DNA from: Gnetum montanum
Lineage: Eukaryota; Streptophyta; Gnetopsida; Gnetales; Gnetaceae
NCBI GenBank assembly: GCA_015680685.1
Contig: MNCI01002812.1
Span: 724,830 to 788,829, forward strand
DNA: 64,000 bases
Direction of reading: 5' to 3'
This document shows, one piece after another, positions 12,019 through 23,847 of this stretch; within the stretch, counting starts at the first letter, position 1; each line of letters begins with the position of its first letter. A program made the translations under genes and the position numbers. The notes beneath the pieces were generated by a model. The model saw only the letters and a program-made list of their open reading frames with translations, did no database searches and was not told the origin of the DNA.

Positions 12019-13464
12019 GTAGGAAATTCTACCTATTTTGGCTTAGTTTTTTGGATGCTTTTCATAGTTTTCTTTTTATGTTTTTCTAGCCACATGTGGA
12101 GCCATTTTTTTAGATCTAGGCTTTTGGATTTATTATAATTAAATTTCAAAAAAATCATACCCCATTATTTTGGTGTGAATTTTAATGGGTTTCAATCATT
12201 TTGGCTATTTTAACTTGTTTTCATGCTTATACAAAATCTAGGTTTTGAAGTTTTTTAAGTTTTGGTATGAAAAAGTAAGAAATATTGTTTATTTTTTCTT
12301 GTAAGAACGTTTTTATATTTGTGAAATTTAATGGTATGGGTTCATAGCCCTTCATTTAAGACTTCCATGGGATATTTTGTTATTTAATTTTTCCTTGAAA
12401 TGACAAAGTTATGACTATTCTCCTAATGTTCCACAATTAGGTTGTTTATGCTACTTTTGTAATTTCATATAACCTTATGAATTTTTTCTAAGTGAGTGGA
12501 AGTGGTTATGGCTATTTTTTATTTATGGCTACATGGGCCTTGGCTTTGGCTTTCCAATGGAGGTGGAATCACTATGATTGAATTTGAAAGGAATTTTTTA
12601 TTGGACCTATGTAAAAAGGAGGTTTGTGCTATTTTTAGATTTTTACTCAAGTTGGTGAATTGGTTTTGCATAATCTGAAAAGATTTTGGCTTTTTTCTAA
12701 ACATAAATGTTAGTTCTTGATTTAAGCTTTCAAATGGTGGTAGAACTACTCTATTTGGAGCTCAAAAAAATCTTTAGTAAATATTTTACTAACCCTACAT
12801 AGAAGAGGGCTAATAGTGATGGCTATGGTTTATATTGAACTTGTCTATATTTCATGTGAACAATGTATATTTATTTTTATTTGCAATTGTTATGGTTGTA
12901 AAGCCTATGATTTCAAGATTCTTTTCATGGTGGAATCACTAAAATTAGAGCTCATATGAATTTTTTATAAATTTTTTGGTCACAGCTATGTAAATAAGGA
13001 AAAATTATGGTTGTAGCACATTACCCTTTTTAACTAGAAGTGGTTGATATGTATAACTTTTCTTTTTAACATGGAAAACTTATTTTTATTATTTTTTAAA
13101 AGAAAAGTAAAAGCCTTTACTATTTTTAAGAAGCTTTTTACTATGATGATATGCTTTTTTCTAAGTTTTAATGCTTTTTACAAGTTTATGTATGCTTTTG
13201 CTAAATATATGCATAGTTTGGGTGCATTTTTCTAAATTTCTGCATAATTTAGACTAAGGCTTAATCTTGGCTATAATGTTTTGGTTATGAGGTAAAAGAC
13301 TATAAAATATGCTAATAATAGTGTTATGAAATTTCTTAAAACCAATTTAGATAAACATCTTAAAGTTTTTTATAGAGGCTAATTTCACCTCTAACTAGAT
13401 GTTTTTTCCAAATTTTCTAACTAATTCCAATTGGTAATCATGAAATTTTTTGTGCTTTATGTAG
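12019..13464 (+). other. Large first intron of copy A gene
   Basis: AT-rich 1.45 kb stretch with T-rich plus-strand sequence between the donor GTAGGAAATT and the acceptor CTTTATGTAG. The matching intron in copy B is 55882-57437. Both begin GTAGG and lead into the related exon openings TTTTCTTGAGGCC and TCTTTTTGAGGTCC. The short ORFs inside (for example 12496-12678 and 13044-13235) are not conserved and are probably chance. Confidence 0.5.
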
Positions 13465-14568
13465 GGTTTTCTTGAGGCCTATCCTCATCATTGTGGAATT
13501 GGTGGGCATTTTATGTTACATAGACCATCCTAAGAACAATACCCCACCTCATGGCATGCCTTTTGGGAGACTATCCTTATGGTTCTAGCCTAGAGCAAGG
13601 GCATTCGTTGACTACCTCCTAGGGAATTTTAGTGTGATTCTATGGTCACACTTGTCTATGGATATAGATGATGCCATGGTGGAATCACAATCGCCTTGGT
13701 CTTCTAGTCTAATTCCCAAGTTCATCACTGACAATCCACCTCCCAAGATAGTAGGGGGTACTATAGATGTGATTAGTCGATGCTATCTCTCATAAATCTA
13801 GATGATGCCAAAATATAGTTGATACAAAATTAATAATACTCTGATGGTGGCACATAGGACCCAAAATTTGTTCTAGAATCTACCCAACACTGTGTATCAT
13901 CTACAGGGGTATGCATGGTCATTACATTATTCTTATGTTTTCATGGCTTTGTTGGTTAAACTACCTTTACTAACCTCTTTATTTTTACAATCTTCTTGTA
14001 GGTATGAGGTCAATGATCAAGGCTTGATCATCAATGATCAAATCTTAGTAGTGGCTCAAACTACTTTAGATGAATTCACCAAGAGTCTTAAGATAAGAAC
14101 TACTATGTATCAACAGTTAAGAGGGTACTTTGATGCATATGCCACAAGGTTCAACAATGTATATAAGAAGTGCAAGGATGATGGGATGATGTACAATTGG
14201 TGGATAGACTCTGATAGCATAGATCAAACCCTTGTAGTTAGGACCTCCACTCAAGCCCCATCGAAAAAGACAAGGAAAGGTAAACATAAAGGTCATAGCT
14301 TCTAGTATTTCATGGTTATAACTCTAATTGTTCTATTGGTTTAATTGGTTGTTAAACTTGCTTATGTTGATGCTAAACTTTGGTTGTTGCTTTGCAGAAC
14401 CTTCCACCTCTGTTGAGGCCACCATACCACTTTCAAGTACATGTCATGAGTATACCCTCATCCTGAAGTTTGGTGAGGTGATACTAGCACATGAGTGGCT
14501 AAGGGGATAGGTGCTTGGGTACATTCAAGAAAACACCCAAAATGTAGGTTTTCTTGATATATTTATGG

Positions 14569-14573
14569 CACTG
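14569..14573. repeat. Target-site duplication, left (GGCAC)
   Basis: GGCAC directly before the TG of the 5' LTR. It pairs with GGTAC at 23843-23847; the uninterrupted site in copy B reads GGAAC, near 58412. Confidence 0.75.
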
Positions 14574-16181
14574 AAACACCATCAAATTTGAAATATGGCA
14601 TCTTGACTACAAATTTTTCTAAGTGTCATTGCGAAGCTAGAAGCTACAAATTTTTCTTAGTGTCATCATGAAGCCAAAAGTTCCAAATTTTTCTAAGTAT
14701 CATTGCAAAGCCAAAAGCTACAAATTTTTCTAAGTGCTAGGACTACACTCTCCACTACCTCATAGCGTAGTTAGCCTCTTGTGGAGATCATAGTCAACAT
14801 GAAGGCCCATTTTTTGCAAATTTTTCTAATTGTTTAGACTATGCTCTCCCCCAACCCAAAGTGTAGTCAAGTGTAGTCAACTGAAAGCCAGATTCCATAA
14901 GTTTTAATAAGTGCTAGGACTACTCTCATCCATAGTCAGGAGTGTAGTCAAGCTCCAGTGGAGAGTGTAGTTAGCACATAGTCATATTTTACAAAATTTT
15001 TCTAAGTGTGGAACTACACTCTCACCCAATCTAGAGTGTAGTCAGCAAGAACAACCTCTAGCAACCTCCAGAACATAGCAACACCACTCAACATAGCTCT
15101 AAATCATCTTTGGCAAGCGTAGTTAGTAAAATTCATCTTTTTTGTATCCCTTTTATCCCCAAAATTGTAACTACGCTTGACCTCATGCAAGATAGTGGAG
15201 AGTGCAATCCCAAAGTGTAGTTTGCAAAATTTAATTTTCTAGATACCTTGTAGTCATCTCAGCACATGCACATGCAGCTAGCAATGTAGTCACAATCTCA
15301 TAGTCTCATAGAGTCAAGCAAAGCATGGAAAAGCACAACATCACCAGCCTTAGTGGAAAGTGTAGTTGGGTGCCAATGTAGTCCCAACCATTCCCTTGGC
15401 CATGTGGCATTCACCCCACATTTCATGCTAAACCTAGCCCTATAAATACCCTTTGCCCTTAACATTTTAAGGGTTGGCATTTTGGCAAATTTTTGGGTTA
15501 GCATTTGGCAAAGTTGCAGATGACCGTAACCCCACCATAACCCCATCATAGCCCAACAGAACATTGTAGCCCAATCATAGCCCAATAGAACACTGTAGCC
15601 CATGGTACACCATGGTGGCCAACCTAGCAAATGCAAACACCCCAACTAGCATTAGTCTTCATGGACAGACACCTCCAAGACTATGACTATGCTCTCGACT
15701 ATTCTCTCCACTATGCTTATTGTACCCCATGTATCTTATAACCCCTTTTGGTGTTAACTACGCTCAACCCCATTTTGGGTGGTATTTTGTTTCTCTCTCT
15801 CTCTCTCTTTTCATTTTTAGCATTTCATTTGCATTTTTCACTATTTTATCACATAGTTACACTTACAACTACACTTAAGTGGTAGTCCCTACATGTTGAT
15901 GTCCTCATTTTTGCCAAAACTCTTTACTATGCTCAACACTATTAACACCATTAACACTATTAACACCATTGACACCATTCGAACACTTAGCACCATTTCA
16001 CATCATCATCATGGCTAACCACACTACACCCCAAGTACATCTAGTAAGTCCCTGTTCAATTGACAAGACCATTTAGGGCACCTTGTCTTTGCCTCCAGTA
16101 GGCCCTCACACAAACTTGAGGTTAGGTTGCATGCCTGTGAACATCTTGGTATTCCAACTACCAATGTTTTTTATTGTTACA
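14574..16181 (+). repeat. 5' LTR of the gag-protease element
   Basis: A 1608 bp LTR matching 22314-23842. It contains subrepeats of about 45 bp (CAAATTTTTCTAAGTGTCAT and variants, 14605-14735). There are also many ACTACACTC / GAGTGTAGTC style short inverted and direct repeats, a TATA box (CCCTATAAATACC, about 15438-15450) and a short CT tract near 15793. Confidence 0.88.
15441..15450 (+). promoter_or_regulatory. LTR TATA box
   Basis: TATAAATACC in the 5' LTR. The corresponding spot in the 3' LTR reads TTATAAACATC (about 23159), a slightly decayed version. Confidence 0.5.
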
Positions 16182-16470
16182 GTTTCTGGTACTAGAAGGT
16201 GGGTCAAACCACTTTTTTGGACTCCATTGTGATTTTCTTGTATGCTTTCTGCATTGTAGTTATCTATCAATCCATCTATGTAGATTGGAACCTATAGTTG
16301 ATTCCCCTGGAACCTCATGTAGAAACCCAAATTGCACTTCTCTCCACTATTTTCCTAAGTTTCTATTCTCTTAACATAGAGAGCATAGTTAGCCCTCAAC
16401 GTAGAGAGCATGGTCCATGGAGAGCATTGTCAAATCTCAGCATAGAGAGCATAGTCCATGTAGAGCATAA
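16182..16470 (+). promoter_or_regulatory. PBS-like site and leader with GAGAGCATAG repeats
   Basis: TGGTACTAGAAGG at 16187-16199 lies six bases after the LTR end and resembles a primer-binding site for initiator Met tRNA (canonical TGGTATCAGAGC), with mismatches. The leader then repeats AGAGAGCATAGT and close variants at least four times between 16377 and 16465. Confidence 0.45.
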
Positions 16471-16899
16471 TTAGTGTAGTTAATGATGTTAGTTGAAATA
16501 GAGTCAGTTTCAATGTTGTCCATACTACTCCACAACTAGTAACATGTACCTCTCCCTTTCATAACTTGATTTGTGATCATGTATCTAAATCAACCTTCGA
16601 TGTTGGTGTTAAACACACTTGACACCTTTACCATCCAATAAGAGGCTAGGATTAATAACCTTGGAAATCTAGTGATGGTAGGACCAAGGCAATTCCTTAG
16701 GCTACATGGCCAAGACCCAGAGTATGCTATGCTCAACAATGAATAATACAACTTTATATGTGGATCACCTTGACATGGAGGCAAAATTGGACTTCAAGAT
16801 AATCCACCAGGATGAACAAGAGTATATCCCTTTCTCCTTTGACATCATCTTGCTCATAGATTCCCACCATCGGTTATTATCTTATCTCCTGAGTAAGTG

Positions 16900-18150
16900 A
16901 GCATGACATGGGAATTGACTATGAGGAAGCCCTATAAGAGAAAGAAGATGAGTTCAAAGCTCACCCTAAACACGAGAGCCCCTTCCATGCCATCTTCCAA
17001 CAACCAATCCTTAGTCTGACCCCCTCCTTGATTCAGTTCTCTCATCCTTCCCTATAGTTCTAACACCAAAATCACCTTCCCACTCTATCAGGCTTAGGTT
17101 GATGCCTATAGTGGCAATGCATAAAATTTAATACATGCAATTTGATGTAACAGCTCCATTTAACTTTCCCTTCATGGCATCATCTCAACCTAATTAGCCA
17201 TCTTTGCTAGTAGCAATCATGTTAGCTTAGCCCTATGTTCATGCAAGGCTTGTCTTTAGACCCCAAATGACTCAAGCATCCTATGTCCTACCTATTTCAT
17301 CGATGCCCTTAGCATCCATCCAACCCACGCATGTGTGGCTTGCCTTGGTCAGCACACCCATAGCATAACCAATGCATCAACTGCATCATGTGGCTCTACA
17401 ACCAACAATTCAACCCTGGACTATACAATCAACACAACAAATAGCATAGCCAACACAACTATCTAATGCATCTTAAAACTTGGATCAAGCATTCTAACCG
17501 ATCCAAAATTTGATAGAGGAGGTGAGGTGACTCAAAGCTACTTCCTCTAAAATTGTCAAGGTGATGGACTTCTAATAGGATGACCCTATAAGTCTTGCGG
17601 TCCCACCCCTAACTCTACCAACTTGGGTCTTTTTGCCTCAACTCACCAAGTACAATAATGAAAGGAATCGCAACGTGCATCTAGTGATGTTCAAGTCTAA
17701 GTGCTTGCTACTACAAGTGTAGCCGCATGCCATTATACACATGTTTGCCATGTCACTAACTAGCAAAGCCTTAGACTAGTACCATGCACTATCCAGAGGA
17801 TCCATCTCCTCTCTAGAAGATCTCTTGAGCTAGTGCGTGACATGCTTCAAGTACAAATTGAAGTTAGAAGCAACCTTGGACTAGCTAATGTAGGTCAAGT
17901 AGGGTTCCCTAGAGCCTGTTTAAAAATTCATCTAATGATGGAGCAACTCATTGAATAAAATACAAGAGCCATTAGTTGAGGCACATCTCTTAGCTATCTT
18001 TTAAGGGCATGGTTAACGATTGTATAAAATCAAAGGTTTACTGTCTAAGCCTGTAGTCTCTAAGCCAAGCCTTTACCTAGACCAAGAGCATACAAGATGT
18101 AGTCAAAGCCAGTAAGGACCTGGCCTATGTGGCCTACAAAAAATAGCATG
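16900..18150 (+). pseudogene. Degenerate Gag of the gag-protease element
   Basis: Plus-strand Gag, the structural protein that forms the retrotransposon particle. The best preserved capsid part lies at about 17680-17960. One frame there reads VHLVMFKSKCLLLQV, then PHAIIHMFAMSLTSKALD, then YHALSRGSISSLEDLL and CFKYKLKLEATLD. This is the usual Ty3/gypsy retrotransposon gag pattern. Stops are mostly TAG, at places where the family often has Gln or Trp, which suggests C-to-T decay more than random damage. No intact ORF remains, and the start is not defined. Confidence 0.75.
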
Positions 18151-19440
18151 CGAGAAAGCAAAATGCAATAGTGGCAATGGTAGCCACACATGCTAATGTA
18201 ATCAACCATGGGTCGATGGCTAGGCAGCCCAACACCCCAACTCACAAAGTTGCCAACTCTGGTGCCAAGGCCACCAACCTACCTACATCTATAGTCTCCA
18301 TGACACAAGTTAGCCAAAGGTCCAACTTTGAGCATAAGGATTTCTCAAAGTATAACTCATTGCCACTAAAACCCTCATAGCTGCTAAATCAACTATTGAA
18401 AGTTGGGTGCATCCAACATAAGAAAATGTCTAAGGATGTCCACAAAAGGCATCACAAGCACTACAATCTGCTAAGGAATCCTACCTCAGTAGCACGAAAT
18501 AAGCCCATGGTCCCATAGCACTTCAAGATGGACCAATTCTATCGTTACCACTAGTTGTCTAATCATAGCATGGACTTCTGTCAAGCTTTGCAAGATGATC
18601 TACAAAGGATGATAGATAGGGGCGAACTAGTGCTTGACATGAAAAATCCAACTAGGCCCTAGAACCAATCCATGAGGGTGTACAATGACCCTATAAATTT
18701 GGATGGTATTGTCTATGTCATAAATACCATTAGCATGGGTGGCAAGTCAAAATTGATGTAGCAGCCTTTTATGGTTTGAGTGCCTTCTAGTAGTGTAAGG
18801 GTCCCCTCAGCCTCCATGAGTTCAAGGCCCCACTTTGTGGTTAGAGTTCCACCTTGGGAACCCACAACATCCTTTGTGGTAAGGGTCCCACAACATGTCA
18901 CAAAAACTACTATTCAACCACCATTTGTCATTAGGATGTCACAACGTGCTAGTCCTTCACCTACCTGAAGCTCGGTAGTGAACAACACATTGGCCCCTTC
19001 TTGTCCAAGGGCCAACTCTATTGGCAACATTAACAAACCATCTAGGTGACAACCCAAGAAGCCTAATGAGCATCTTGCAAATAGAATGGTTAGATAATGT
19101 CAAGAGCAAAAGGTGCTAGGCCCATTGAAGCTGATCCCTATATTTGCAATTCCTATGGCCAAAAAAACTAAGGAGGCCATCACCAGTAACTTGCAACCAA
19201 ATACTAAGGCCCTTATGTAGGCCAAGCCAACAAAGCCCAAGTTACTTCCCCAAAAAATTCATCTCTTAGGGCATATGGAAGAAGTCAAAGCCAATAAAAA
19301 TGCAACCAATGGCAAAGACTTCATGAATGCATTAGCCTAGGTTGAGTAAGCACTCAAGCAGAAGAATACAATGTTGAGCCTCTATGACCTCATCTACCCA
19401 ATTCAAAGCATTGGTGTGGATGTTGACCTTCATTCCTATC
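18150..19440 (+). pseudogene. Gag C-terminal and linker remnant
   Basis: Broken plus-strand coding-like sequence between capsid and protease. It is rich in Ser, Thr, Pro and Lys (for example NTPTHKVANSGAKATNLPTS at about 18220-18280). ORFs predicted on both strands here are short. A zinc knuckle is not clearly visible. Confidence 0.4.
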
Positions 19441-19539
19441 ATGAAGGACAGCCTGGTAGGTGAGAACACCGTCTATTCAGTGATGTTGCCTACTACATTA
19501 TAGAAATCGAGCTTCACACCCCTCGTGTTTCATGATGAG

Positions 19540-20115
19540 GTAATTAAGGTTGATCCTAAGAAGGGTGAGGTCATAACAATCCCCATGTTTATCACCATAT
19601 GTGTTAAGTAATGCAAGATTTGAAGGGTGCACATCAACAATAGGGCAACAACAAATGTTGTCCCATATACCATCATTGATAAGTTAGGCCTTACAGAACA
19701 AATCAAGCCAACAAAAATCACAATCTTGAAAATGGTAGGGAAGTAATTCCCCACCACTACCAAATTCATCATCATAGAGGAAATTCCCAGATTTAACTTT
19801 ATATTGGGCAGCTCGTGGTTGGCCTAGTTACAAGCCATCTCCTCTCTAATTTCCTAGGAGATCCACCTTCCATACAAAGGTGGTGAAGCTATCATCCACA
19901 ATGATAATGCTACCCCTTTGGCCATCAACAACATCAACATGGAGCAAGGGTTAGAGGTGGAGTTTTTTGATGATGCATCCATAGTAAAGGAAAATAATGA
20001 AACACATGAGGTAGACACACCTAAAAGGATGAAAGAAGCTGATGACCTATCAGAAGATTCCTTGTGGGCAAAATTGCCCTTCAATGTGGCAAGCAAGGAT
20101 CAAGGAGACTACTAA
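19540..20115 (+). pseudogene. Retropepsin-like protease remnant
   Basis: Aspartic protease that in intact elements cleaves the Gag and Pol polyproteins. The frame reads TTNVVPYTIIDKLGLTEQ (about 19645-19700), then TILKMVG, then FNFILGSSWLA and HLPYKGGEAIIHND. The 65-codon frame at 19918-20115 is its clean 3' end and closes with TAA. The catalytic Asp before the TTNVV segment reads Asn (INNRATTN), so the protease is dead. After the stop there is no pol. Confidence 0.75.
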
Positions 20116-20459
20116 ATAATGCAATCTAGGTCCTACACACCTCATAACCTACACCAGATTAGGAAGCAACTACGTGACTAAAATACCCCCTTAGCACAAA
20201 ACATGTTTGGCACCTGCCTACCCTTTGCTTCTATACTCCATGCAGTTACCTTTAGCTTGCATTGCATTTTTTATGCATTTATGTTTAGCCTAATTACTTA
20301 GATTACACATTATTTTACTTTGGTTACACATTTATTTGCTTTAATTACACATTCATTTGCTTAGTTTATGCACTCACCTTATTAGTTCACACCTTCGTAG
20401 TTATTAAAAAAACATCAAAATGCATAAAAGTCATAAAAGCTTAAATTACAAAAAATAGG

Positions 20460-21140
20460 GATAACATCAACCTACTATGGCCTTAAACTAGCAACATGTG
20501 GCCTACCATGGCCTTAAACTAGCAGTGTTGTAGCCTTCCATGGCCTTAAACTGGCAATGTTACGATGCCATGGTCTTAAACTAGCAATGTTGTAGCCCAA
20601 GATAGCTCTAAACTAGAAATCCATGACCTACTATGGCTCTAAACTAGCAACACAAGGGCCTGGAATGGCCTTAAACTATCATCGTGGCCTAGAACATCCT
20701 AAAATTATTACTATGGGCCTAAAATGGCCAAACACTAGCATCAGCCTGCCATGGCCTTAAACTAGCATGCAAACCATCAAGGCTTCAAAATAACAATAGA
20801 CTCACTATGGCTCACAATGGCCCAAACTCACATACTCATAACAAATGCAATAAAATCATCATATGCCATACTTGAAGCCACACTACATTTAGCATGTAGC
20901 ACCAAACATCATTGAAGCAAGGTAAGCACTCATCCGCTATGATGCTAAAATCTCATTTGCTATGATGCTAATCTATCATAATTCATCTGCTACAATGCTA
21001 AATTGGTATAGTAGTCTGCTATGACTAAAAACTAGCATAGCATGGTCTACCAAAACCTTAAACTAGGTTCACAGTTTGCTAGGACCTTAAACTAGTAAGG
21101 CCATGGCCTACCAAGACCTTAAACTAGGTTTGTGGTCAAT
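20460..21140 (+). repeat. Spacer array of ATGGCCTTAAACTAGCA motifs
   Basis: At least ten copies of a motif close to CCATGGCCTTAAACTAGCAA at irregular 30-60 bp spacing. A secondary motif, CTGCTATGATGCTAAA, repeats at 20935-21015. The primary motif, in the same gag-to-pol orientation, flanks pol on both sides in composites A and B. That places this array where pol should be. Confidence 0.75.
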
Positions 21141-22313
21141 CACTAATAATTTCTTTCATCCTCCTACAAGCGAGCGAGTAAGCATAAACCTTTCCCCCCT
21201 TCTACACCACTTGGGTGGGCATGCTACAACTTCAGAATGGAGCACTTGTCATTGGGAAACCTTTGGAGCACTTGCAACATCTTGGCCCACTACCATTTTA
21301 CTAGCTTTTTGAGCACTTGCCACTAGTGTAGCCTTTGGAGTATTTGTAGCATCTTTGCCCCCTAAATTTTATTTGCATTTTGTGTTGTGTGGTTTCCTTA
21401 TCTTCTTGGAGCTATGTTTGTAGGATGAAGCCCTAGGACATCATGCAAAAGTACCTCTCATTGCAATGGTAAGTCACCACATCACTTCAAGGTGCATGAT
21501 TGGACTAGTGAAGCCTCTCAAGAGTGCACATCCCCCTATCCTGTTATAGCCTATCCACATTCACTCCCACATTCCAATACCCTCTCATTCCCTACATAGC
21601 CAAAATTCAAAACCCTCCTAGATGCTCATGTGCCATGACTACACAGAATCCTCTTCACATGTCTCATCAAACACCAAGCTTTCCAAGGTGGATGTAACAT
21701 AAGTCATCCTATGGGAAGCCTCTATTGGCTGGTCAAAGCCCAAGCATATGGAACATAAGCCATCCTAGGGAGGAAACATCTGTTGTACAAACATCATGTC
21801 ATTTCATCAATGGTGAAGCGAAGCCCATCTAGTGATATGTAATTCACTTGACAGGGAGCATCTCACTCTGTAGTAAGCATTCAAAAAATAAAAAAAAGAT
21901 AGTGAATGGGGAAGAGCATGTCCTTGACCAACCTAGAAGCACTGAAATTTTGCAATTAGCTTAACCTTAAATCTACACCTTAACTCTCTCATAAACACTC
22001 TGACAAAAAGTGAATGTTTTCAAGGGTAAGCCACTCTAGTATCATGGTCATCATCAATCATGAGGTCTTTGGTCATAATATCCCTGCTTACACCCTACCT
22101 TTCCCTTTTTATCCATAGCACATCACCTATGCCTTCTCTTACTTTCCACCTACCATCTACCGTACCACTATCCACAACACTCTTGAGCATGGTGTAGCAA
22201 CATTCGACCTAGCACTGAAGGATGATGTTGGTGCCAAGCCTATTATGGTGTGTTGCAATTCTTTGTTGACATCTCTTGGGCCACTCTTTCATACGTCAAC
22301 AAAGAGGGACCAA
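21141..22313 (+). other. 3' untranslated region and polypurine tract of the gag-protease element
   Basis: No coding similarity seen. AAAGAGGGACCAA directly precedes the 3' LTR (about 22301-22313) and can serve as the polypurine tract for plus-strand DNA priming. A short inverted pair, GTTGAC and GTCAAC, lies just before it (22265 and 22296). Confidence 0.5.
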
Positions 22314-23842
22314 TGAAACACCACCAAATTTGGAATACATCATTCCAATTGTAAATTTGACTAAGTGTCATTGTGAAGCGAGAAGCTACAAATTTTTCTA
22401 AGTATCATCATGAAGCCAGAAGCTACAAATTTTTCTAAGTGTCACTGCGAAGTCAGAAACTGCAAATTTTTCTAAGTGTTGGAACTACACTCTTCACTAC
22501 CTTAGAGCATAGTCAGCCTCTCATGGAGAGTGTAGTTAGCATGAAGACCCAAGTTTTTCTAATTTTTCTAAGTGTTGAGACTACGCTCTTCCCCAGCCCA
22601 AAGCGTAGTCAAGCATAGTCAACCAGAAGCTAGTTTCCACAAGTTTTAACAAGTGCTGGGACTATGCTCATTCCTAGTTGGGAGTGTATTCAACCTCCAA
22701 TGGAGAGCATAGTCAACACATAGCCATATTTTGCAAAATGTTTCTAAGTGTGGAACTATGCTCTCCCCTAGTCTAGAGTGTAGTCAGCAAAAACAACCTC
22801 TAGTAACCTCCACAACATCGCAACACCACTTAGCTTAGCTTCAACTCATCTCTAGCAAGTGTAGTTAGAAAAATGCATCTTTTCTGTATCCCTTTTATCC
22901 CCAAAATTGTAACTATGCTTAACCCCATGCAAGATAGTGGTGAGCGTAGTCTCCAAAATTACATTTTTCAGGTACCTTGCGATCCTCTTGACACATGCAC
23001 ATGTAGTTGGTAGCATAGTCATAGTCTCATAGTCTCCTAGAGTCTAGCAAAGCACAACACCACTAGCCTTAGTGGAAAGCGAAGTTGGGTGCTAGTGTAG
23101 TCCTAACTATTCCCTTTGCTACATGGCATTCACTCCTCATTTCATGCTAAACCTAGCCTTATAAACATCATCCATCCTCAACATTTTAAGGGCTAGCATT
23201 TTGGAAAATCAAGGGTTGGAAAATTTTTGGGTTAGAATTTGGCAAAGTTGTAGATGACCATAGCCCCATCTTAGCCCCACTGTAGCCTAGCAGAACACCA
23301 TAGCCCATAGTACACTGTAGCAGCCAACTCAATAGATGCAAACACCCTAGTGAGCATCAATCTTTGCGGCTAAACACCTCTGCGATTGTGACTATGCTCT
23401 CCACTGCACCTATTGTACCATGTGTACCTTTAATCCCTTTTGATGTTAACTATGCTCAACCCCATTTGGGGTGGTGTTTTACTTCTCTCTCTCTCTTTGC
23501 ATTTTTAGCATTTCATTTGCATTTTTCACTATTTTATCACATAGTTGTGCCTACAACTATGCTCAAGTAGTGGTCCCTATAGGTTGACACCCTTGTTTTC
23601 ACTAAAAAACTTGACTTTGTTTGATACTATTAATACTTTTTGAACACTTAGCACCATTTCGCATCAACATTACAGCTAACCATGTTGCACCTTGGTTACT
23701 TCTGGTAAGTCCCTGTTCAATCGACAAGACTATTTAGGGCACCCCATCTCCACCTCCAGTAGGCCCTCATGTGGACTTAGGGTTAGGCTATGCACCTATG
23801 AACCTCTTGGTGCTTCAACCACTGACATTTTTGATTGCTATA
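22314..23842 (+). repeat. 3' LTR of the gag-protease element
   Basis: 1529 bp, homologous along its length to 14574-16181. It carries the same 45 bp subrepeats, CT tract (about 23483), TATA region and terminal sequence. Differences are mainly transitions, so the insertion is old but younger than the host element around it. Confidence 0.88.
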
Positions 23843-23847
23843 GGTAC
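23843..23847. repeat. Target-site duplication, right (GGTAC)
   Basis: Pairs with GGCAC at 14569-14573 with one transition. Confidence 0.7.

Larger units (their letters stand above)
11753..14573 (+). pseudogene. Copy A of the spliced element-associated gene, exons 1 to 4 (5' part)
   Basis: Plus-strand gene antisense to the pol at 4390-7170. Inferred exons: exon 1 to 12018 (donor AAG|GTAGGA); intron 12019-13464; exon 2 13465-13908; intron 13909-14001; exon 3 14002-14279, with a long clean frame containing YEVNDQGLIINDQ and MYNWW; intron 14280-14397 (donor AAAG|GTAAAC); exon 4 from 14398. Every boundary has a GT donor and AG acceptor and a matching boundary in copy B (55660-60058). Exon 1 may include the 61-codon frame at 11753-11938, but the start is uncertain. 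Exon 4 is broken at 14573 by a 9.3 kb LTR element. Several in-frame stops, mainly TAG, show that it is dead. I do not recognise the protein; it may belong to the plant mobile-domain or transposon-protein type found in Tat elements, but that is a guess. Confidence 0.6.
14574..23842 (+). mobile_element. Complete gag-protease-only LTR retrotransposon
   Basis: A 9.27 kb element inserted in exon 4 of the copy A gene. LTRs are 14574-16181 and 22314-23842, starting TGAAACACCA and ending TTACA or CTATA. They are flanked by a 5 bp TSD (GGCAC/GGTAC). A primer-binding-like site follows the first LTR and a purine-rich tract precedes the second. Plus-strand coding remnants cover Gag and a retropepsin-like domain up to 20115. 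No RT, RNase H or integrase can be found in the remaining 2.2 kb. This matches the known plant class of non-autonomous terminal-repeat elements that keep only gag (TR-GAG). The copy A and B exons join cleanly across it, which confirms a nested insertion. Confidence 0.88.

Noticed and set aside
15298-15645. 115-codon minus-strand Trp/Cys-rich ORF
   Set aside because: It lies inside the 5' LTR of the gag-only element, opposite to its transcription. The aligned region of the 3' LTR has no matching ORF.
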